Part shown: piece after piece, positions 32,402 to 36,714 of the stretch
Layout of the letters: every line of letters starts with the position of its first letter
Numbering within the stretch: position 1 is the stretch's first letter
NCBI GenBank assembly: GCA_021828195.1
Contig: JAKASQ010000007.1
Location: 1 to 36,714 of the forward strand
From: Thermoplasmata archaeon
Lineage (GTDB): Archaea > Thermoplasmatota > Thermoplasmata > Lutacidiplasmatales > UBA184
Direction of reading: 5' to 3'
DNA length: 36,714 nt
Made by a program: the position numbers and the translations under genes
Notes under the pieces: model-generated
What the model saw: only the letters and a program-made list of their open reading frames with translations
The model's database searches: none
What the model was told of the DNA's origin: nothing

Positions 32402-33745
32402 ATGGATCCGGAAGCGGAGCGCAAGATCGTCCGGGAAACGAACTACGTCACCTGGCGACGCCAAGGCGGATGGGACCCCGTGGTCGTGGTCCGTGCCCAG
32501 GGATCCAAGTTCTGGGACCGGGCCGGTAAGGAGTACCTCGATCTGTCGGCCCAGCTGATCGCGATGAACCTCGGCCACGGGAACGAACGGGTCGCCCAGG
32601 CGATCGTCGATCAGGCGCGCACGTTGCCGTACGTCGCCCCCGGCATGTCGACCGCGGTCCGTGCGCAGGTCTCGGCCCGGCTCCTCGAGGTGCTGCCCTC
32701 CCCGCTTTCCCGGTTCTTCTTCAGCACGTCGGGAACGGAGGCGAACGAGGCCGCGCTGAAGATCGCGCGGGTCGCGACCGGCCGCACGAAGGTGATCTCG
32801 CGCTTCCGATCCTATCACGGCGCCACGGCTGCCTCGATCTCCGTGACGGGCGAGCTCCGTCGTCGGGTCATCGAGAGATTCCAGAAGGTCCCGGGAACCG
32901 TCTTCGCTCCCGACTGTTACTGCTATCGTTGCCCGTTCGGGCTCACGTACCCTAGCTGCAACGTGGAGTGCGCGGAGTACGTGGACCAGCAGATCACGCG
33001 GGAGGAGGACGTCGCGGCGATGATCGTGGAGCCCGTGGTCGGCACGAATGGCGTCATCGTCCCGGTGCCGGAATACCTCCCCCGCATCCGCGAGATCACC
33101 CGAAAGCACGAGGTGCTTCTGATTGCGGACGAAGTGATGAGCGGCTGGGGCCGCGTCGGGGAGTGGTTCGCGGTCAACCGTTGGAACGTCGTTCCGGACA
33201 TCCTGACGACCGCGAAAGGGATCACCGGTGCGTACGCGCCTCTCGGATTGACGGCGACGACGCCGGCGATCCACGACATCTTCCAAGAGCGTTACTTCCC
33301 GCACGGGCACACCTACGAGGCGCACCCGCTCACCCTCGCGCCAGCCGTCGCGGCCATCGAGGAGTATCGCCGTCTCGACCTCATCGAGAAATCACGACGG
33401 GACGGGGAGTATCTATTGGGCCGGCTGCAGGAGATCCAAGCCCGACACCCATCGGTCGGAGAGGTCCGGGGTCTCGGGCTGTTCGCGGCGGTGGAACTGG
33501 TCCAGAGTCGCACGACCCGCGCGCCGTTCAACACCGAGGACGACAAGATCGCGGGGAGGCCGCTCGTGGCCGATGCCGTGAGCCAGGCGATGATGAAGGA
33601 GGGGGTCTACTGCATCAGCTGGGTATCGCACCTCGTGATCGGCCCTCCCCTCATCATCACCCGCGAGGAACTCGACCGCGGCCTCGAGGTGCTCGACCGT
33701 GCCCTGGCGGTCGCCGACGCCCGCGTGGATCCCGCAACGGCGTAA
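32402..33745 (+). CDS. Class III aminotransferase (taurine-pyruvate/omega-amino-acid type)
   Basis: 447 aa PLP enzyme. FDLSAQLIAMNLGHG-like entry (DLSAQLIAMNLGHGNERV), FFFSTSGTEANEAALKIAR, SYHGATAASIS, LLIADEVMSGWGRVGEW with Asp243, and Lys272 in TTAKGITGAYAPLG are intact. A Cys-rich insertion (DCYCYRCPFGLTYPSCNVEC, residues 171-190) is typical of the taurine/beta-alanine/omega-amino-acid transaminase group. The amino donor is unknown. ATG 32402 is about 33 bp from a TATA-like box, so the mRNA is leaderless or nearly so. It is divergent from the ornithine-type aminotransferase. The reading frame continues, after TAA, straight into the TruA gene. Confidence 0.88.
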   Translation: MDPEAERKIVRETNYVTWRRQGGWDPVVVVRAQGSKFWDRAGKEYLDLSAQLIAMNLGHGNERVAQAIVDQARTLPYVAPGMSTAVRAQVSARLLEVLPSPLSRFFFSTSGTEANEAALKIARVATGRTKVISRFRSYHGATAASISVTGELRRRVIERFQKVPGTVFAPDCYCYRCPFGLTYPSCNVECAEYVDQQITREEDVAAMIVEPVVGTNGVIVPVPEYLPRIREITRKHEVLLIADEVMSGWGRVGEWFAVNRWNVVPDILTTAKGITGAYAPLGLTATTPAIHDIFQERYFPHGHTYEAHPLTLAPAVAAIEEYRRLDLIEKSRRDGEYLLGRLQEIQARHPSVGEVRGLGLFAAVELVQSRTTRAPFNTEDDKIAGRPLVADAVSQAMMKEGVYCISWVSHLVIGPPLIITREELDRGLEVLDRALAVADARVDPATA

Positions 33746-33778
33746 GCGCTCAAGAACCACCTCGGGGTTCGGTGGAAC

Positions 33779-34660
33779 ACGACGCGCTGGCTCGTCCGCT
33801 TCGGATACGATGGTGCCGCGTTCGACGGCTGGGCCCGCCAGCCGGGTCGCCGTACGGTGGAAGGAACGATCCGATCGGGAATCGTGCGCCTCGGCATCGC
33901 TCCGAACGCAGACGCCGCTCGCATCGATGTCGCGAGCCGTACCGACGCCGGGGTCAGCGCGCGCAGGAACGTGCTGACCGTCACGAGTCCGCTCGCGGGC
34001 CCCGCCTTCCTGCGAGCGATCAACGGAACCGCGGAGGACATCTTCTTCAACGCGGCCCGTGAGATCGACGAGCCCTTCCGCGTCCGAAGCGCGACGCACC
34101 GCGTCTATCGCTACTACTTACCCGGGAACGAGCGCCGAATCCATCGCCTGGAGGAGGGCGCTCTCCTTCTCGGCTCGAGCGTCGATGCGCGTACCTTTGG
34201 CCGCGGCCTACCGGCCGAGCGGGCGAGCCTCCGGCCGATCGAACCGATTCGGGTACAGGCCGCTGTTCGCGGGATCTGGATCGAGGTGAGGGCTCCGTCC
34301 TTCGTGTGGGGGATGGTCCGCAAGATCGTCGGGGGGCTCCTGATGTGGGAGAGCGGTTCACTCTCCTCGGAGAAGCTCCAGGCGGCGGCCCGGGGTAAGG
34401 AGCGGCTCAGCCTACCGCTCGCCCCGCCGGACGCGCTCGTCCTGTGGGAGGTCGGGCACTTGGGACCGTGGGAGTTCAAGTTCGAGCGGGTCCGCCGCCA
34501 TCAACTCCGGTACCGCCTCGAGTCGACGCGCCGGGCCGACGCTCGGGTTCATGTCCTCGACGCCCTCGTCGCCCCCGACGGCGAGCGGCCCAGCGAAGCC
34601 GACACGATCACGGACCCAGCCTCGCTGCTTTCGAGCGCGCGTGCGAAACGACTGGTATGA
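33779..34660 (+). CDS. truA: tRNA pseudouridine synthase TruA; no normal start codon
   Basis: Modifies U38-40 of tRNAs. The catalytic Asp is in SRTDAGVSA (about 33935-33960), and family segments WLVRFGYDGAAFDGWARQPG, TVEGTI, VRSATHRVYRYYLPG and SFVWGMVRKIVGGLL are present. The first two conserved segments begin near 33788, yet between the preceding TAA (33743-33745) and GTG 33857 there is no ATG, GTG or TTG in frame. GTG 33857 would drop the conserved FGYDGxxFxGWxRQP motif. Options: a rare start (ACG 33779 or 33782), a GTG at 33772 in another frame plus a one-base indel, or translation coming from the upstream aminotransferase frame, which is the same frame. The coordinates given use ACG as a placeholder. 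Confidence 0.75.
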   Translation, partial: TTRWLVRFGYDGAAFDGWARQPGRRTVEGTIRSGIVRLGIAPNADAARIDVASRTDAGVSARRNVLTVTSPLAGPAFLRAINGTAEDIFFNAAREIDEPFRVRSATHRVYRYYLPGNERRIHRLEEGALLLGSSVDARTFGRGLPAERASLRPIEPIRVQAAVRGIWIEVRAPSFVWGMVRKIVGGLLMWESGSLSSEKLQAAARGKERLSLPLAPPDALVLWEVGHLGPWEFKFERVRRHQLRYRLESTRRADARVHVLDALVAPDGERPSEADTITDPASLLSSARAKRLV

Positions 34661-34675
34661 GACGAACGGGGTCCC

Positions 34676-34690
34676 GCCTCTTATCGATAC
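34676..34690 (+). promoter_or_regulatory. TATA-like box before the methyltransferase
   Basis: GCCTCTTATCGATAC block, like the TCTTATCGG box of the VOC gene; a start near 34710 would be expected. The nearby ATG 34698 is in the wrong frame for the methyltransferase. Confidence 0.35.
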
Positions 34691-34750
34691 CGTTCGGATG
34701 GCGCCGCAGCGGACTCGTTCCGGCATACGGCCGCGGAGTATGAACCGTGG

Positions 34751-35269
34751 TTGGGGCCGATCCTCGATCACGTCGCCGTGGGCGCGGAGGCGCTCGACAT
34801 CGGATGGGGGTGCGGCGTCCCGATCGCCCGCAGGCTCGCGCCGAGGTATCGGGTCACGGGCATGGAGATCTCCGACGTTCAGATCGAGCGGGCGTGCGCG
34901 CTCGTTCCTTCCGCACCGTTCATCCATGTAGACATGGCCATGGTCGCCTTCGCCGAGAACATGTTCGGAGCGGTCGTCGCGCTCTATTCCATGATCCACC
35001 GGCCGCGCGCCAAGCAACGCCCGCTCTTCGAGCGGATCTACTCCTGGCTCATGCCCGGGGGACTCTTCCTCGCCACCCTGGGAGCCGAGGCGCACGCCGG
35101 CATCGAGGAAGGGTGGCTCGGATCGGAAGCAACGATGTACGGGAGCCACGCTGACGCGGGGATGTACCGCCAGAGGCCCGGGGGACTCGGGTTCGAGCCG
35201 ATCGAGCAGGCGTTCGTCCCAGAAGGGGACGGGGGGCAGACGAGAGTCCTCGTACCCAAGCCAAGGTGA
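34751..35269 (+). CDS. SAM-dependent class I methyltransferase, start uncertain
   Basis: Rossmann-like methyltransferase. Motif I reads LDIGWGCGVPIA (the usual LDLGCGxG with Trp in place of Cys/Ser), followed by YRVTGMEIS (motif II), FIHVDMAMVAF, AVVALYSMIHRPR and LMPGGLFLATLG. The C-terminal half (GWLG, AGMYRQRPGGLGFEPIEQ) matches small archaeal/bacterial methyltransferases. The conserved alpha helix before motif I (HTAAEYEPWLGPIL) begins upstream of TTG 34751, but no ATG, GTG or TTG exists in frame between the TruA stop (34658-34660) and 34751. So either TTG 34751 is used and the helix is lost, or the gene has a frame error near ATG 34698. Substrate is unknown. Confidence 0.7.
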   Translation: MGPILDHVAVGAEALDIGWGCGVPIARRLAPRYRVTGMEISDVQIERACALVPSAPFIHVDMAMVAFAENMFGAVVALYSMIHRPRAKQRPLFERIYSWLMPGGLFLATLGAEAHAGIEEGWLGSEATMYGSHADAGMYRQRPGGLGFEPIEQAFVPEGDGGQTRVLVPKPR

Positions 35270-35416
35270 CGGACCGAGCCGGCCGCCCCGTTCCACCGGA
35301 TCACCACGGCTCGCGCCTCCTCCGAGAGACTTCGAGGGTAACGACCCTGGGAGAGGAGAGCCCTCCTCGGAACGCACTCGCAAGGTATCCAACGGACCCA
35401 CCCCCATCTTGGACTC

Positions 35417-35428
35417 AGATACAATTAG
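35417..35428 (+). promoter_or_regulatory. TATA-like box of the Ala/Gly-rich repeat protein gene
   Basis: AGATACAATTAG centred about 30 bp before GTG 35452 and 39 bp before ATG 35461. It suggests a start at one of these and not at the distant 35266. Confidence 0.5.
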
Positions 35429-35460
35429 CCGGGGTCCGCATCGGGGGAGCGGTGAACCCC

Positions 35461-36330
35461 ATGGATGCAAACACGGCCGTGGTCGCCCACGAGACGATCG
35501 TAACGAAAGGCGCGAAGCTGAGCGCGAGCGAAACCGCGCGAGGAACCGCAAGCGTCGGCCCCTCTTCGCCCCGACCCTCACCGACATCGGGAGGATCGGC
35601 GGGCACAGCGACCCACGCCGGCTCTTCGGCTCACGTCGGGGCGACCGCCCAGTTGGGTGCGCAGGCGCCCGCGGGGACTTCAGCCGGTCCCTCCCCGATC
35701 GGAGTCCACGTCGTTGATACCGGGACCATCCACGGCGCGGCCACGGCGTCTACGTCCACCGGCGTATCCGCCCAGACGATCGCGCATGCCGGAGTGGCGG
35801 CCCACGGGATCGTGCAAGGCTCCGCCGGGGCGTCGGCGGGTTCCCCTTCGGTAGTGGCTCACGCCGCGGGTGCGGTCGCAGGCAAGACCTCGATCGGTCC
35901 CAACGCCGCCGGGGCGGTGGCGGGCAAGACCTCAACAGGCATCCACGCCGCTGGAGGGACCACGATCCACGGGGTTACGCACATCGCTCGGATCCCAGTC
36001 GGCACGCAGGCCGCGGGACCAGGCTCGGTCGCGGTCTCGACCACCGGATCGCTGTCGAGCGGTGCGAAGTCCGTGACGGCAACCTCGGTCAGTAAGATCG
36101 GATGGGCCGCGAAAGGGGGCGCGATCGCCGCGAAGGGGAGCTTGGCCGCGAAGGTCGTCGCCGTCGCGAGCGTCGGAGTCGCGGGCCTGATCATCGCGGC
36201 TCATACGGGCGCTGCGCCCGGCGTGGAGACCGCGCTCTCCGCGGTGCCGGTCTGGAGTCATGGACATAGCCTGCTCAGCCAGGTGCAAGCGGGGATTCAG
36301 GGAGGCGCTTCCGGCGGGTTGAACCTATAG
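35461..36330 (+). CDS. Ala/Gly/Ser/Thr/His-rich repetitive protein with C-terminal hydrophobic helix
   Basis: 289 aa of strongly biased composition. A tandem 14-residue repeat reads AAGAVAGKTSIGP then AAGAVAGKTSTGI (35860-35943, two full units and a partial third). Many short Ala-His and Gly-Thr units (AQTIAHAGVAAHGIVQG, AGGTTIHGVTHIA) surround it. A hydrophobic segment near the C-terminus (KVVAVASVGVAGLIIAA) could be a membrane anchor. There is no signal peptide at the N-terminus. It may be a secreted or surface-attached low-complexity protein, or a tail-anchored one; regular His spacing may bind metal. No family is recognised. GTG 35452 is the alternative start. Confidence 0.6.
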   Translation: MDANTAVVAHETIVTKGAKLSASETARGTASVGPSSPRPSPTSGGSAGTATHAGSSAHVGATAQLGAQAPAGTSAGPSPIGVHVVDTGTIHGAATASTSTGVSAQTIAHAGVAAHGIVQGSAGASAGSPSVVAHAAGAVAGKTSIGPNAAGAVAGKTSTGIHAAGGTTIHGVTHIARIPVGTQAAGPGSVAVSTTGSLSSGAKSVTATSVSKIGWAAKGGAIAAKGSLAAKVVAVASVGVAGLIIAAHTGAAPGVETALSAVPVWSHGHSLLSQVQAGIQGGASGGLNL

Positions 36331-36368
36331 CGGAAGGTCCCCGGAGTCCCCAAGAGGCGGGAGGAGCC

Positions 36369-36593
36369 ATGGACGCGGACTTTCTACCGCGCCGGATCCC
36401 TCCCGCCAGCCCGGAGGCGCGCTGGCCGCGCTGGGCCGGCATCGTCCTGGTCCTGGCCGGCGTCGTTGTGGTGGTCGCGGAGACCAGTAGCCTCCTGCTG
36501 GTGGTCGGAGCACTCTTCGTCGCGGTGGGAGCGTACTCCCTCCGGCGCGGATGGAGCACCAAGCACGTCCGAGCTTCGCCATCGACCGACTAG
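36369..36593 (+). CDS. Small two-helix membrane protein
   Basis: 74 aa. Two hydrophobic segments, about 23-39 (GIVLVLAGVVVVVAETS) and 42-57 (LLVVGALFVAVGAYSL), are linked by a short turn, with an Arg/Pro-rich N-terminus and a basic C-terminus (RRGWSTKHVR). ATG 36369 follows GGGAGGAG by 4-5 bases. The TAG stop lies inside the right copy of the window-spanning inverted repeat. Function is unknown; 38 bases separate it from the repeat-rich protein, so the two may be cotranscribed. Confidence 0.6.
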   Translation: MDADFLPRRIPPASPEARWPRWAGIVLVLAGVVVVVAETSSLLLVVGALFVAVGAYSLRRGWSTKHVRASPSTD

Positions 36594-36609
36594 GAGCCTG
36601 TAGCATTAC
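36589..36609. repeat. Right copy of the window-spanning inverted repeat
   Basis: Reverse complement of 107-127 with 20 of 21 matches and a perfect 16-base core (36589-36604). It overlaps the stop codon of the small membrane protein gene. Confidence 0.5.
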
Positions 36610-36642
36610 CGGCAGTGGAGTCTGACGGCAGGTCGACCGACG

Positions 36643-36650
36643 GTACTATA
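36643..36650 (+). promoter_or_regulatory. TATA-like box of the gene entering the right edge
   Basis: GTACTATA centred about 27 bp before ATG 36674. Confidence 0.5.
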
Positions 36651-36673
36651 GCCGGGTTCGTCTATCGCGGGGT

Positions 36674-36714
36674 ATGCCCGCCCCCAAGGTGCCGGTCTTC
36701 CGAAAGTACGACCC
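36674..36714 (+). CDS. Start of a gene cut by the window edge
   Basis: ATG 36674 opens MPAPKVPVFRKYD and runs to the edge. A TATA-like box about 27 bp upstream supports a leaderless gene start. Thirteen residues are too few for identification. Confidence 0.45.
   Translation, partial: MPAPKVPVFRKYD

Noticed and set aside
32300-33325. Upstream extension of the ornithine-type aminotransferase frame to 33325
   Set aside because: It runs antisense to the taurine-type aminotransferase, is highly Arg/Asp-rich, and the family start is close to ATG 32299.
1-36714. CRISPR array, rRNA or additional tRNA genes
   Set aside because: No regularly spaced direct repeats and no second T-loop/acceptor pair were found on either strand.

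Overview
The window looks like chromosomal DNA of a high-GC archaeon, most probably a Thermoplasmatota-type lineage (lineage is inference). Evidence: many genes have an archaeal TATA-like box 25-35 bp upstream of an ATG or GTG and almost no 5' leader; the PhoU protein has an N-terminal AbrB/SpoVT domain; HxlR and Lrp/AsnC regulators, a GT4 glycosyltransferase and class III aminotransferases of archaeal type are present; and a tRNA-Leu(CAG) has a TATA box ~26 bp upstream.

Layout. 0-1.6 kb: a SufR-like regulator with a Cys motif and an HxlR regulator, with nested inverted repeats between them. 1.7-4.9 kb: a small protein with two SHOCT-like motifs, an MFS transporter and a degenerate MOFRL/glycerate-2-kinase homologue. 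5-7.8 kb: a two-gene flavoprotein dehydrogenase (SoxA-like plus DAO-type). 7.9-10.5 kb: PhoU-AbrB, an iron-ADH with altered metal ligands, and a Fur C-terminal domain without its HTH. 10.6-12.0 kb: a frameshifted IS66-type transposase. 12.1-18.2 kb: a VOC protein, a GT4 glycosyltransferase, membrane proteins, an NnrS-like/hemerythrin pair, a zinc-knuckle protein, ferredoxin and a frameshifted flavin reductase. 18.5-21.7 kb: tRNA-Leu, an LsrF-like aldolase and Lrp, divergent from glutamine synthetase. 21.7-33.7 kb: an amino-acid island with a YtcJ-type amidohydrolase, a helical unknown, a saccharopine-dehydrogenase-like protein, a DapA-family deaminase/aldolase, 4-hydroxyproline 2-epimerase, three class III PLP aminotransferases and an aldehyde dehydrogenase. 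33.7-36.7 kb: TruA, a SAM methyltransferase, an Ala/Gly/Ser/Thr/His-rich repeat protein, a small membrane protein and the first codons of one more gene.

The strongest functional reading is a trans-4-hydroxy-L-proline catabolic pathway in an archaeon. The epimerase (26278-27246, both catalytic Cys present) would make cis-4-hydroxy-D-proline. The SoxA/DAO complex (4966-7784) would oxidise it. The DapA-family protein (25269-26168) would deaminate and dehydrate the pyrroline product, releasing ammonia. The aldehyde dehydrogenase (29329-30816) would convert 2-oxoglutarate semialdehyde to 2-oxoglutarate, and glutamine synthetase could capture the ammonia. The dehydrogenase lies about 18 kb from the rest.

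Other unusual points: a probable unlisted 48-aa gene at 29173-29319, translationally coupled between an aminotransferase and the aldehyde dehydrogenase; TruA and a methyltransferase that follow an aminotransferase in one reading frame and lack normal start codons; a 16-bp perfect (20 of 21 extended) inverted repeat near the two window ends; and several frameshifts, which may be real decay or assembly indels.
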